Source: Bacillota bacterium (GTDB lineage Bacteria; Bacillota; Clostridia; Christensenellales; SZUA-584). From it: 64,000 nt of DNA. The position numbers and the translations under genes are program-made. Of the stretch, positions 24,405 through 33,018 are shown one piece after another. The stretch is taken from positions 1 to 64,000 of the forward strand of contig JAEWBO010000040.1 in NCBI GenBank assembly GCA_023391105.1, in the 5' to 3' direction. Numbering within the stretch: the stretch's first letter is position 1; each line of letters opens with the position of its first letter. The notes below the pieces were generated by a model. That model did no database searches. It had not been told where the DNA came from and worked only from the letters and a program-made list of their open reading frames with translations.

Positions 24405-25665
24405 TTAACCCCTCCAAAAAACTCTCCAATTCATTTTTCTTTTCTATTTTACCGGCAAACACAGCCGACATGTTTTTATAGTCGAATATCTCATCGATCA
24501 TCGCGTTCACACGGTCTATGGAAACCGCGTCGATCTTGGCGATTGTTTTATCCTCGTCGTAGACCTCTTCCAACAGTATCAGCGATTTGCCGATCGCGCT
24601 CATTTTGGAATTGACGCCTTCCATTGAAAGCACATAGTTGCCTTTAAGCTGGTCGATGCCCTGCTTGAAATCCGCCTGGCAGATGTGCTCGGTCTTCAAA
24701 CGATCGATCTCCTGCTTCATGAGCTGCACCACCGTGTCGGCATTGGCTGCTGTGGTGCCCGCGTACAGCGTATACATGCCAGCGTAGCTGTATGACGATG
24801 GGTACGAATATACGGAATACGCAAGACCTTTTTCCTCGCGGATCGTCTGGAACAAGCGCGAGCTCATGCCGCCGCCCAGTATGTTGTTAAGCACAGCAAG
24901 CGCGAAGCGGTCGTCGTCGGCAAATGTGCAGCCCGGGAAGGCCAGACACAAATGCGTTTGCTCTACGTCCTTTTCCACATACAGCGTGCTCGGCTTCGGA
25001 ATAAACGGGCTTGTGCAGTCGGATACCTCTTTGCGTGTGCCCCGGCTGTAGCTGCCGATATATTGATTCAGCACATCGTCAAGACGCGCTTCGTCAAACT
25101 TGCCCGCCACTGCCACCACGACATTGGCCGGATAATAATGATCGTCAATATAGCCCACAAGGTCGCTGCGCTTAAATGCGCTGATATTCTCGGCCGGTCC
25201 GAGTATCGGCTGAGAGAGCGTGCTCCCTTCAAAGTAAATCTCAGATATTTTCTCGTGCGCAAGCTCTTCCACGTTATCGTTGACCATGGCGATTTCTTCA
25301 AGCACCACGCCTTTTTCCTTCTCCAGCTCCTGTTCATCAATCATCGGGTCGCAGAAAAGATCCGAGAGTACGTCCACGGCCACCTCCAGCTTTTCCGGCA
25401 CCACGCGCGCGTGGTAGCACGTGCATTCCTTGGAGGTAAATGCGTTGAGCTGTCCGCCGATCTTGTCCATATCCACGGCAATCTGCTTGGCGCTGCGTTT
25501 CTGCGTTCCCTTGAACATCATATGTTCAATAAAATGCGAGATGCCGTTTTCTTTTGGCTCCTCACATGTCGAACCTGTTTTCACCCATATGCCAACGGCC
25601 ACCGAATTATAATTCGGTAATGATTCTGTGATTACGCGCAGGCCGTTATCCAGCGTTTTTATCAT
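24367..25665 (-). CDS. M16 family zinc peptidase (MlpA/YmxG-like)
   Basis: Single-module 432-residue pitrilysin-type peptidase. The inverted zinc motif HFIEHMMF (HxxEH) is near residue 45 and the distal Glu lies in the EELAHEKI region. The Arg/Tyr segment of the second half (SRLFQTIREEKGLAYSVYS) is present. The gene follows a YlxY-like gene, the same order as ylxY-mlpA in Bacillus. The physiological substrate is unknown. Confidence 0.92.
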   Translation of the reverse strand: MIKTLDNGLRVITESLPNYNSVAVGIWVKTGSTCEEPKENGISHFIEHMMFKGTQKRSAKQIAVDMDKIGGQLNAFTSKECTCYHARVVPEKLEVAVDVLSDLFCDPMIDEQELEKEKGVVLEEIAMVNDNVEELAHEKISEIYFEGSTLSQPILGPAENISAFKRSDLVGYIDDHYYPANVVVAVAGKFDEARLDDVLNQYIGSYSRGTRKEVSDCTSPFIPKPSTLYVEKDVEQTHLCLAFPGCTFADDDRFALAVLNNILGGGMSSRLFQTIREEKGLAYSVYSYPSSYSYAGMYTLYAGTTAANADTVVQLMKQEIDRLKTEHICQADFKQGIDQLKGNYVLSMEGVNSKMSAIGKSLILLEEVYDEDKTIAKIDAVSIDRVNAMIDEIFDYKNMSAVFAGKIEKKNELESFLEGLNGQAGEHIRVSE

Positions 25666-25678
25666 GTGTTGTCTCCTT

Positions 25679-26269
25679 TTAAAGCATTTCTTCCACCTTT
25701 AGGATAGTATAACCTTTATCTCGTATTATTTGTACAACTTTTTCAAATTCCTTAAATTCGTTATCGGCGTCTATTCGGATGAACATATCCCTGTATATGT
25801 TATCCTGCAAAAGCTGCTGCCACACCGCATGCGTCTTGAGCTTTGCAAAATCGATAGAGGGGCCTATTTGGCGCAAAGCACCGCCGTCATCGTAGCTCAT
25901 CACGGGGACGCTGTATCCGTTTCCTATGTACATATCCGTTTCCTTGCCTTCGTGTTCCTCGCAGATATAAAGCCCCACACCATGACCGCGTGAAATCACC
26001 TCACTGATCATGGTGCCGTTATCCTTATAGCATTGCTCGCAGAAGAAAAATGTCGCGTATACACCCAGCCGTTCGAGCGCATCCATATAGGCTTCTACAT
26101 CGCTGTTATCATTAACCGTGATTTGCAGCGCCACGTTGTTTTCACCTGTACAGCCTTTCAACGCCAGCCCCTGCGACGGCGAGGCAAAGCCGAAGGACGC
26201 CACGTATGTCAGACCCATAATGAGTATTAAAAATGTATTCGTTATTAATGATCGTTTTCTGATCTTCAT
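25679..26269 (-). CDS. exported polysaccharide-deacetylase-like protein, YlxY-related, probably catalytically dead
   Basis: 196 residues with an N-terminal signal/anchor helix. The core still shows the NodB-fold rhythm (NVALQITVND, then GVYATFFFCEQC, then ISRGHGVGLYICEEH), but the catalytic Asp pair of TFDDG and the HxxxH zinc site are not conserved. Position directly upstream of an M16 peptidase gene matches ylxY of Bacillus. It may be a structural pseudoenzyme. The family assignment rests on weak similarity plus context. Confidence 0.65.
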   Translation of the reverse strand: MKIRKRSLITNTFLILIMGLTYVASFGFASPSQGLALKGCTGENNVALQITVNDNSDVEAYMDALERLGVYATFFFCEQCYKDNGTMISEVISRGHGVGLYICEEHEGKETDMYIGNGYSVPVMSYDDGGALRQIGPSIDFAKLKTHAVWQQLLQDNIYRDMFIRIDADNEFKEFEKVVQIIRDKGYTILKVEEML

Positions 26270-26383
26270 TGTTTCACCACCCGTATCTATATGTATTCAT
26301 ACGCATGCGGGTTCATACGCGCGCGCATGTCAAATGGGGCTATAATATATATACGAAGCGGGCGGCTTAAATGATAACCAAAT

Positions 26384-26413
26384 AAAAAAACCGGCCAGTC
26401 GGATAAGCCGGTT
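26384..26413 (-). terminator. terminator after the substrate-binding lipoprotein gene
   Basis: On the minus strand AACCGGC (26413-26407) and GCCGGTT (26395-26389) form a stem followed by seven T. Confidence 0.8.
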
Positions 26414-26497
26414 CCTTGCCCACATATTCTATTGAAAGACTTTTTGACAGCCTGGAACCGACCGTATCGTTCAGGCAGGTTGATTGCTAAATATTAA

Positions 26498-27505
26498 TTA
26501 CTGCGCAGGCGCTTTTGCGTAAAGGTTTTCAATGCTTAAATAATCGGATACGTTGTCTGCGGTGACCGTAGTGATATCAAGCTGCTCATACTGCAGAGGT
26601 ACGTGGTTTGCATCCTTGATGAAGCTGTCGGCATCCGCCACAGCCTTTTGCACAATCTGCGCCGTATCGATGAACATTGCCATATCCACAGCACCGCTCG
26701 ATACGGCTTCGATAATATCCATATCCCCGCCGTATACCACGAGGCTCACTTCCTTGCCGCTCTCCCCGATGGCGCGTATCGCGCCACGGCCCAGCTCTGC
26801 GCTTTGAGCGAATATGAAATTTGTATCATTGAGCCACAGGTCATTCTTGACGGCCTCATATGCTTTCTCTTCGTCATACCCGCAATATTTCTCGGTAATC
26901 AAAGTCACGTCACTGTCTTCACCGATGGCACTGATAAACCCGTCAGACATCAGCTGCATGATAAAGCTGTCGTAATCGGTTTTGAGTTCCAGGCATTTTC
27001 CCTGCTGCTCTCCATACAGCGACACAGCTCGCTGACCTGCGCTTTTGCCGATCTCGATATAATCCGGAGAAATCAGCGTGCTCACAAGGCCGTTGATGGA
27101 ATCGATGATATTGATCACAGGCACACCATCCGTTTCACACTCTGCCAACACGGCTTCCAGCGCGTCCACCTCCACAGGATCAATCACGATCACAACAGCG
27201 CCCGCGCTCAGCATTGAACTGATGTCACGCTTCTGCTTGTCGCCGCTGTCGGCCGTTACGATATTGGCTTCATAGTTAAGCGACGCACAGGCGGCTTCAA
27301 TGTCCGCCTTAAGCTGATCATAAAATGCGCCCTCGCCCGCAAGCGAAAACCCGATCTGCGGAAGAGCTGACTGTTCCACATCATCGTTGGGGTTCAGCGT
27401 GGCGGATGGTGTTGCGCTAACGTCTGCTGATGCCGGTTCCGTACCGCATGCACCCATCGCCATCAACAAAGCCAGTATGAATATAAAAAGCGTGAGCTTT
27501 TTCAT
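26498..27505 (-). CDS. sugar-type periplasmic-binding lipoprotein (Peripla_BP_4 family)
   Basis: 335-residue lipoprotein with signal peptide and lipobox (LMAMGAC, Cys about residue 19), a low-complexity linker, then a two-lobe type-1 binding fold resembling ribose/galactose-binding proteins (GFSLAGEGAFYDQLKADIE, VVIVIDPVEVDALEAVLAEC, FAQSAELGRGAIRAIGESG). The start at 27505 has GGAGG. No ABC transporter genes are adjacent, so it is either an orphan serving a distant permease or a ligand sensor. Confidence 0.85.
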   Translation of the reverse strand: MKKLTLFIFILALLMAMGACGTEPASADVSATPSATLNPNDDVEQSALPQIGFSLAGEGAFYDQLKADIEAACASLNYEANIVTADSGDKQKRDISSMLSAGAVVIVIDPVEVDALEAVLAECETDGVPVINIIDSINGLVSTLISPDYIEIGKSAGQRAVSLYGEQQGKCLELKTDYDSFIMQLMSDGFISAIGEDSDVTLITEKYCGYDEEKAYEAVKNDLWLNDTNFIFAQSAELGRGAIRAIGESGKEVSLVVYGGDMDIIEAVSSGAVDMAMFIDTAQIVQKAVADADSFIKDANHVPLQYEQLDITTVTADNVSDYLSIENLYAKAPAQ

Positions 27506-27626
27506 GAGAACCTCCACAAACTCTGCTGCCGTCATTATAGCACAATGTCAAAACAAAGCAAAGGGCAACAATTTTCTTACATTTTATAAACTTTGGTGTC
27601 TTTTTATGACACACATCCGTGAATGT

Positions 27627-28046
27627 CTATCTTCCCCTGTGTTTTTGCTTGCGTTTTAACTGCTTGAGCGCATACTTCTCATCAGCCAGCCGCTTCTGCT
27701 GAATACTGCGCTCCGCTTTAGCTGCCGACTTTCTTTCTTCAAACTGTGCTTTGAGCGCAGCCTGTGCCTTGGTGGAAAAGCATACGGCACAAGCGGCCTT
27801 GGCCGCCTCCCTTTGCCGTCGCTTGGGATTGGCGGCGAGCGCCGTTTCTTTGACGTCTGCCGCGGGGCGGCTAAAACACAAGCTGCTGTATTTGTTGACA
27901 ATCAAATCCAATATTTCGTTGTCGGACGGTTTCGATCTAAAAAGCCTGCGCGCCACGCTGAAGCCGCGGGCATCACGCCGTTCAAAGAGCGCCGTGAAAA
28001 ACTGTCCATCATGAAAAACGCTGAGTGTCACCTGTATTTTTTCCAT
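27627..28046 (-). CDS. yjdF: YjdF family protein (DUF2992)
   Basis: 139 residues: an N-terminal beta-rich part (VTLSVFHDGQFFTALFERRD) and a very basic helical C-terminus ending KQLKRKQKHRGR, the typical shape of YjdF/DUF2992. The NPKRRQREA segment is characteristic. Its molecular function is not established, but the family is controlled by the yjdF riboswitch, which binds azaaromatic compounds. Such an RNA is visible upstream at 28083-28171. The start at 28046 follows AAAGGGA. Confidence 0.9.
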   Translation of the reverse strand: MEKIQVTLSVFHDGQFFTALFERRDARGFSVARRLFRSKPSDNEILDLIVNKYSSLCFSRPAADVKETALAANPKRRQREAAKAACAVCFSTKAQAALKAQFEERKSAAKAERSIQQKRLADEKYALKQLKRKQKHRGR

Positions 28047-28082
28047 AAAAAAATCCCTTTCATTTCGATGTATACGAAACAA

Positions 28083-28171
28083 AAGAGATGGGACAACCGC
28101 AATTTACGCGGCAGGTTACTGACACCTTTGGTGCGTGCGGACTACCATACCGCACTGTGTTTTTATCTCTT
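28083..28171 (-). promoter_or_regulatory. yjdF-type riboswitch
   Basis: On the minus strand AAGAGAU (28171-28165) pairs with AUCUCUU (28089-28083) to close a multi-stem element. It contains a GUGCGG/CCGCAC hairpin, a CACC/GGUG hairpin, the stretch CAGUAACCUGCC and a CCGC/GCGG hairpin. It sits directly upstream of a DUF2992 gene, the diagnostic context. The yjdF RNA is known to bind azaaromatic compounds and turn expression on. The 3' strand of the closing helix can also pair with the Shine-Dalgarno region, suggesting translational control. Confidence 0.78.
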
Positions 28172-28180
28172 GATAGATAT

Positions 28181-28209
28181 ATTCTACCACAAAGACTTTA
28201 AATCTTCAA
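28181..28209 (-). promoter_or_regulatory. promoter of the yjdF riboswitch transcript
   Basis: TTGAAG (28209-28204), 17-base spacer and TAGAAT (28186-28181) on the minus strand, ten bases upstream of the aptamer. Confidence 0.7.
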
Positions 28210-28926
28210 TCATACCGTGATGCGATCCAGCGTCTCCCCGATGCTCTCATTGATGACAAGGCTTGCGCGGCTGTCATAAGGTGTCGGTGTTTTGTTGATG
28301 AGCACGAGCTTATCGCCGCCATAATAGTTGAGCAGACCCGCCGCCGGATAAACAGCAAGCGACGTGCCGCCCACGATGAGCACATCAGCTGATTCGATAG
28401 CATTAATGGCACCCTGCACAACGGCATCATTCAGGGGCTCCTCATACAGCACCACATCCGGCTTAATCACACCGCCGCAGGCACAATGCGGTATGTGCTC
28501 GCCGGACAGTATAAACGCCGCATCGTAACTTCTTGCGCACCTCTGACATAGGTTGCGGTGCACGGACCCATGCAGCTCATATACGCTCTTGCTGCCTGCC
28601 TTTTGGTGCAGGCCGTCAATATTCTGCGTGACAACTGCCTTAAGCTTGCCCGCCTTTTCCAGCTCGGCCAGCTTCAAATGCGCTTTGTTGGGCTGCGCGT
28701 CACAACAGATCATCTTAGCGCGGTAGAAGTCGTAGAATTCTGCTGTATGAGCGACAAAAAAACTGTGGCTCAATATCATCTCGGGCGGATAGCGATATTT
28801 TTGATTGTAAAGGCCATCTACGCTGCGAAAATCGGGGATGCCGCTTTCCGTTGACACCCCCGCTCCGCCGAAAAAAACGACGTTTTCGCTATCATCAATG
28901 ATTTGTTCTAAGGTTTGTTTACTCAT
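28210..28926 (-). CDS. cobB: Sir2 family NAD-dependent protein deacylase
   Basis: 238-residue sirtuin removing acyl groups from lysine using NAD. Visible are GGAGVSTESGIPDFRS (NAD binding), TQNIDGLHQKAG, the catalytic His in ELHGSVH, the zinc Cys pairs (CQRC and CAC) and GTSLAVYPAAGL. Complete and of normal length. Expressed on its own between the yjdF promoter and the lipoprotein gene. Confidence 0.94.
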   Translation of the reverse strand: MSKQTLEQIIDDSENVVFFGGAGVSTESGIPDFRSVDGLYNQKYRYPPEMILSHSFFVAHTAEFYDFYRAKMICCDAQPNKAHLKLAELEKAGKLKAVVTQNIDGLHQKAGSKSVYELHGSVHRNLCQRCARSYDAAFILSGEHIPHCACGGVIKPDVVLYEEPLNDAVVQGAINAIESADVLIVGGTSLAVYPAAGLLNYYGGDKLVLINKTPTPYDSRASLVINESIGETLDRITV

Positions 28927-28985
28927 TCTTTATCATTCCTGCTTATTTCGCAGCGCCATGAACCCCGCATATCATAACGCGTTAA

Positions 28986-29702
28986 TCAATCGATCTTCTC
29001 TGCCCCTCTGACAGTGTAAGCAAACAACGGATTTGCGATCGCATCCAAATAAGGATTCTCAATCAGCGTAAAGACGTAGGTTTCCTTGTCTTCACCGCTT
29101 ACCTTTTCGACAGTGACCAGTATTGTATCATCCTGCGTCGTGACATCCACGACCTGAGAATGCGAATCACCGATATCCGAGGGCACCAGCATATAGGCAT
29201 CCCAGCCCTCATCGTAAGTCAATGAGGCAGCCAGGTCATCAGGAACCTCCAAAAGGTCATCATATTCCTCAAAGCTTGCCGCCGCAAATTCCTGCATTGT
29301 CTGTCTGATCACCTTCAAGCTGCCGTCGTCGGTCATCTCCACACAGTCAGACTCATCTACCAAGTGGACACCCATCAAATACAATGTCGTCCAGAAAAAG
29401 CTTTCATCCTTGGGCGCATACGCGCTGCCGCTTTGCTGCATGGCGCCGATCACTGAATCCAGTACAGCATGCATATCCTGTATGTCTTTATCGACAGGCT
29501 GAGCGTCAGTCGGCTCAGCTTCAACATCTTCGCTTTCCACGGCACTCTCCGCAGGCTGTGTGGCTGTCACCTCTTGGCTGGGTTCTGATTCCTGCTGTGG
29601 CTGCTCAGCCGGCACGGCCGCGCAGGCTGAAAACAGCATAATAAGACACATAGCAAGTGCCGCGACGCCCATACGTCTTCCAATTTTTGATTCTTTTTTC
29701 AT
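28986..29702 (-). CDS. lipoprotein of unknown function
   Basis: 238 residues: signal peptide with lipobox (LFSAC), a 45-residue Glu/Pro/Gln/Ser-rich spacer, then an acidic folded domain of about 180 residues ending in beta-rich sequence. I do not recognise the family. The start at 29702 (MKKESKIGRR) is chosen because it begins the signal peptide and has AAGG upstream. The longer frame lacks support. Confidence 0.75.
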   Translation of the reverse strand: MKKESKIGRRMGVAALAMCLIMLFSACAAVPAEQPQQESEPSQEVTATQPAESAVESEDVEAEPTDAQPVDKDIQDMHAVLDSVIGAMQQSGSAYAPKDESFFWTTLYLMGVHLVDESDCVEMTDDGSLKVIRQTMQEFAAASFEEYDDLLEVPDDLAASLTYDEGWDAYMLVPSDIGDSHSQVVDVTTQDDTILVTVEKVSGEDKETYVFTLIENPYLDAIANPLFAYTVRGAEKID

Positions 29703-29807
29703 TAACTTTTGCCTTTTTTTAATGCGTTTTTTGGGTAGAATAACCCAGCCACTGATTATCATACACACGGTGGTCCGTGTCAAGAGCAATGTGTAATCAG
29801 CCATAAT

Positions 29808-29969
29808 CAGTCCGTAATGCTTTCTTACTGGAACCACGCGTTTACGCCGGACGAACTGATTTCTGAGCTTACCGAAGCAGGATTTGCAGATACGCAGCTT
29901 TTCGGGAGCGTCGCGGGTGATGAATATACAGAAAAAATGCCAGCGTTCTGCGTCGTGGCATGCAAATGA
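29808..29969 (+). pseudogene. C-terminal remnant of a class I SAM-dependent methyltransferase
   Basis: The plus strand encodes SYWNHAFTPDELISELTEAG followed by a short beta-hairpin and the ending PAFCVVACK, then TGA at 29967-29969. This is the usual C-terminus of small SAM methyltransferases of the ubiE/Methyltransf type. No N-terminal SAM-binding domain, start codon or ribosome site is found upstream, so it is a gene fragment left by deletion. Confidence 0.55.
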
Positions 29970-29982
29970 AGCCGGGCGCACG

Positions 29983-30012
29983 AAAAACGGGACAGCCGCT
30001 TGGCTGTCCCGT
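29983..30012 (-). terminator. terminator of the small membrane protein gene
   Basis: ACGGGACAGCC (29987-29997) and GGCTGTCCCGT (30002-30012) form an 11-base-pair stem with a four-base loop. Read on the minus strand it is followed by TTTTT. Confidence 0.82.
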
Positions 30013-30037
30013 TCAGATCTGAAATATAATCCGATTG

Positions 30038-30421
30038 TTACGCTTTTGCGTTCTTGTTCTGTACGCCGCCCACAATATAGAGAATCGGCAACACAAAACC
30101 GATCAGGCTAAGTACTGAGAAGCTCATAATCATGGAGACCAAATTCAGTACGCAAAGCACAATACCAGTCACGATAAAGAAGTTCGCCTGGGAGGGATCA
30201 GCGCATTTTTTGAGACCAACGATGCCCAATACGAGTTCAAGAAGGCTGCTGATCAGCGCAATAATTGTCGCGACGACAAGAATAGCGCCTAAACCTCCGA
30301 ATACAGAGCTGACCATCGAAGAGCCAATCAGGGCGATGATTGAGAAAATCGTGGCGATGGCGCCAAAAATGATGAATAAGATACTAACGACTTTTAAGAT
30401 ACCTTTTCCGGGTGCGTTCAT
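30038..30421 (-). CDS. small four-helix membrane protein
   Basis: 127 residues with four predicted membrane helices (about 10-35, 42-62, 80-100 and 102-122) separated by short loops. A KKCADPSQANFF loop in the middle and a QNKN tail are polar. The pattern resembles small DUF4064-like membrane proteins, but I cannot assign a function. The start at 30421 has GGAGG. It stands alone, with its own promoter and a terminator. Confidence 0.8.
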   Translation of the reverse strand: MNAPGKGILKVVSILFIIFGAIATIFSIIALIGSSMVSSVFGGLGAILVVATIIALISSLLELVLGIVGLKKCADPSQANFFIVTGIVLCVLNLVSMIMSFSVLSLIGFVLPILYIVGGVQNKNAKA

Positions 30422-30451
30422 AATGAACCTCCTATAATATAATATACACAC

Positions 30452-30480
30452 ATTGTATTACGTAGAATTATTTATGTCAA
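30452..30480 (-). promoter_or_regulatory. promoter of the small membrane protein gene
   Basis: Perfect TTGACA (30480-30475), 17-base spacer, TACAAT (30457-30452) on the minus strand. Confidence 0.75.
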
Positions 30481-30530
30481 ATCGTTCAACTTTATTCCTA
30501 ATATTCTATGAAAAGATATATTTGAAGTCA

Positions 30531-30554
30531 AAAAAGGGCCGCATTATGCAGCCC
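30531..30554 (-). terminator. terminator of the degV gene
   Basis: On the minus strand GGGCTGC and GCGGCCC pair around ATAAT and are followed by TTTTTT, 13 bases after the stop codon. Confidence 0.78.
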
Positions 30555-30567
30555 TCATTGACACATA

Positions 30568-31443
30568 TTATGATGTGACGGCTTTGCCCATGAATATCAC
30601 GGCCAGCACACCGGGACCCGTGTGACATCCGATAACGGGGCCGACATCCTGTATAAGAACCTCTTTAAATGATACATTCTCATTGATGAGCTCCTTCATC
30701 TTTAATGCCGCTTCCATGTTATCAGCATGCAGTAAGAAAGCCGTCTGCTCTTCGGGATTCTCCACGTTTTCCTGTATCACATTGAGAAAGAACTTCTGTA
30801 TCTTCTTGGAGCCCTTCACCTTGTCCGCGGCCACGATTTTTCCTTCATAGTTGAGCTTTAGTATCGGCTTGACATCAAGAATGGTGCCGATAGCTGCTGC
30901 CGCGCCCGAAAGACGACCGCCTTTTTTAAGGTAATTGAGATCATCGACTGAGAACCATGCATGCGAGCGCTGACGGTTCTCTATCACCCAGTCTCTGATT
31001 TCCTCAAGAGACTTGCCCTCTTCTTTAAGCTTCTGTGCACGCATCACAAGCTGCCCGGCTCCCATGGATATGCGCAGCGTATCCACAAGCTCTATGCGGG
31101 CATCCGGCATCTCCTCAAGCACCATGTTTTTCGCCATCTGCGCCAGGTCATAATGCCCCGAAAGCGCTGAGGAAAACGAGAGGTACAGCACTTCTTTGCC
31201 ATCCTTGACGATATCGCGGAAAAATTCCGCGATGTCCGCAGGGGAGCGTGTGGATGTAATGGCATCGGCACCGTTTCTCAGTTCGTCATAAAAACCAACA
31301 AAATCCGTGTTCCTGCCGAGGTCAAAAAGCCTCTCTTCTCCGTCCACCGTGTATGGCATCAAAAATACCGGTATGTGATACTGGTCGGCAAAGGTGTAGG
31401 GTATCTCTGTGTCCGAATCGGTGGCAATGATAAAATCGCGCAT
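30568..31443 (-). CDS. DegV family fatty-acid-binding protein
   Basis: 291-residue DegV protein; these bind fatty acids, and some serve as the FakB subunit of fatty acid kinase. Typical are IATDSDTEIPYTFADQY at the start, TSTRSPADI near residue 75, LSFSSALSGHY, and the C-terminal DVGPVIGCHTGPGVLAVIFMG. The start at 31443 has GGAGG. No fakA homologue is adjacent. Confidence 0.93.
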   Translation of the reverse strand: MRDFIIATDSDTEIPYTFADQYHIPVFLMPYTVDGEERLFDLGRNTDFVGFYDELRNGADAITSTRSPADIAEFFRDIVKDGKEVLYLSFSSALSGHYDLAQMAKNMVLEEMPDARIELVDTLRISMGAGQLVMRAQKLKEEGKSLEEIRDWVIENRQRSHAWFSVDDLNYLKKGGRLSGAAAAIGTILDVKPILKLNYEGKIVAADKVKGSKKIQKFFLNVIQENVENPEEQTAFLLHADNMEAALKMKELINENVSFKEVLIQDVGPVIGCHTGPGVLAVIFMGKAVTS

Positions 31444-31552
31444 CTGATTCCTCCTATAATATATATGTATAATAGCCCGCAGCACAAAACCGCGCTGCTT
31501 ATTGCTCCGACTCAAAAATACCAAAGTTGGGAGCATTGTGTATGGTAACATC

Positions 31553-33007
31553 TTACCATTCGTCTGCTTTTTTTACAAGTTGAACAAAGAACTCAACGCC
31601 TTCCCGGAGTGATTCAATGTGCAACCGTTCGTTTGTGGCATGTATTGTGTCCAGATCGTCCGCCATCGACCGAAATGGCTGAAAACGGTAAATTCCATCG
31701 GCCACTGCCGCGTATCGACGCGAGTCCGTCGCTCCCACCATGAGGTATGGTGATACGACATATCCAGGAAACATCGTCATAATCGTCTCGTTGATGATAC
31801 GATACGCTTCGGTGTCCGTAGCGGATACGCCCGACGGTTCATAAGCCTGAATGACCTCAAGCTTAATATCGTCACCCACCGTTCTTTTGATGTGCGTTAA
31901 AAGTTCGCTCACCGTATCATCCGGCGAAATGCGGAAGTTCACCACAGCCTCAGCCCGCTCCGCCAGCGTATTGGGTGCGCTGGAGCCTTGGAGCATCGTG
32001 GGCGCTGCCGTGGTGCGCACCATTGCCGCGCCTGTACTGCTCGAGCCGAAGCCTTTTAGCAGCAGCGGCTTTGTGAGAAACAGATTGGACGCGATCACGT
32101 TCAGTGGAAACCTCATATAACCGCCCACCGCGTCCAGCATGTCCTTTAACGGCTTGTTCAGTGTGGGCTTCATGTGATGCTTTTCCAACGCTACAATCGC
32201 CTTGGCGAGCGCGCCGACCGCCGTCTGTTTGGGCGGTCTTGAGGCATGTCCTCCTGCGGATTCGGCGATCAGCTTAATATCCGCGTAGCCCTTTTCGCAT
32301 ATGCCGACTGCGGCCACCATGGCATCCACATTCATGACCTTACCGTCCATCACCACGCCGCCTTCATCGATCACAAAATCGAGACGGATGCCCTTTTCTG
32401 ATAGCCTGTCGACGATTTTCTGCGCACCCAGCGTGCCCATGGCTTCCTCGTCGTGTCCAAGCGCAAGGTAGATATCCCGCTTCGGCACATACCCTTCACC
32501 AATCAGATATTCTACGCTTTCCAGTATCGCGGCAAGCTGTCCTTTCATATCGATCGCGCCGCGGCCCCACACATACCCATCCGCGACGGCACCCGAAAAC
32601 GCCTCATGCGTCCATTTGTCTGCTGTGCGCTCGTCCACGGGCACCACATCCATATGCGCCATCATCAAGAAAGGCTTTTTTTCGGAGCCGGAGCCCGTCC
32701 ATTTATAGAGCAGGCTGTATGTGTTCACAACCTCTTTCTCCAGCGTTTTATGCAGCAGCGGATACGTCTTCTCGATATACGCATGCAGCCCCAAAAACGC
32801 GTCCTTGTCAAAGCCATCCATTGTCGAAGACGTCACCGTCTTGTGCTGAATCATGCCCGACAGGTTCTTGGCGAGCTTGTCCTTATCAAGATCAAGCGGC
32901 GCTGGGCTTTGCGCCGTTGTTTTTTTAGGCTTTTTCCTTATCGTGTTGACTGCCAGCACAATGACCAGCAGCACAAGCAATGCCAATATGATGTAAACAG
33001 CTATCAT
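31553..33007 (-). CDS. membrane-anchored M20 family peptidase
   Basis: 484 residues with an N-terminal membrane helix (residues 2-24), then a two-zinc amidohydrolase of the M20 (CPS1/PM20D1) type. Metal ligands lie in MAHMDVVPV, GRGAIDMKG and HDEEAMG, and the dimerisation domain is in the middle. It probably hydrolyses peptides or N-acyl amino acids. It follows two membrane-protein genes, and the three likely form one operon for uptake and processing of a substrate. Confidence 0.88.
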   Translation of the reverse strand: MIAVYIILALLVLLVIVLAVNTIRKKPKKTTAQSPAPLDLDKDKLAKNLSGMIQHKTVTSSTMDGFDKDAFLGLHAYIEKTYPLLHKTLEKEVVNTYSLLYKWTGSGSEKKPFLMMAHMDVVPVDERTADKWTHEAFSGAVADGYVWGRGAIDMKGQLAAILESVEYLIGEGYVPKRDIYLALGHDEEAMGTLGAQKIVDRLSEKGIRLDFVIDEGGVVMDGKVMNVDAMVAAVGICEKGYADIKLIAESAGGHASRPPKQTAVGALAKAIVALEKHHMKPTLNKPLKDMLDAVGGYMRFPLNVIASNLFLTKPLLLKGFGSSSTGAAMVRTTAAPTMLQGSSAPNTLAERAEAVVNFRISPDDTVSELLTHIKRTVGDDIKLEVIQAYEPSGVSATDTEAYRIINETIMTMFPGYVVSPYLMVGATDSRRYAAVADGIYRFQPFRSMADDLDTIHATNERLHIESLREGVEFFVQLVKKADEW

Positions 33008-33018
33008 TTTTTCACTTC

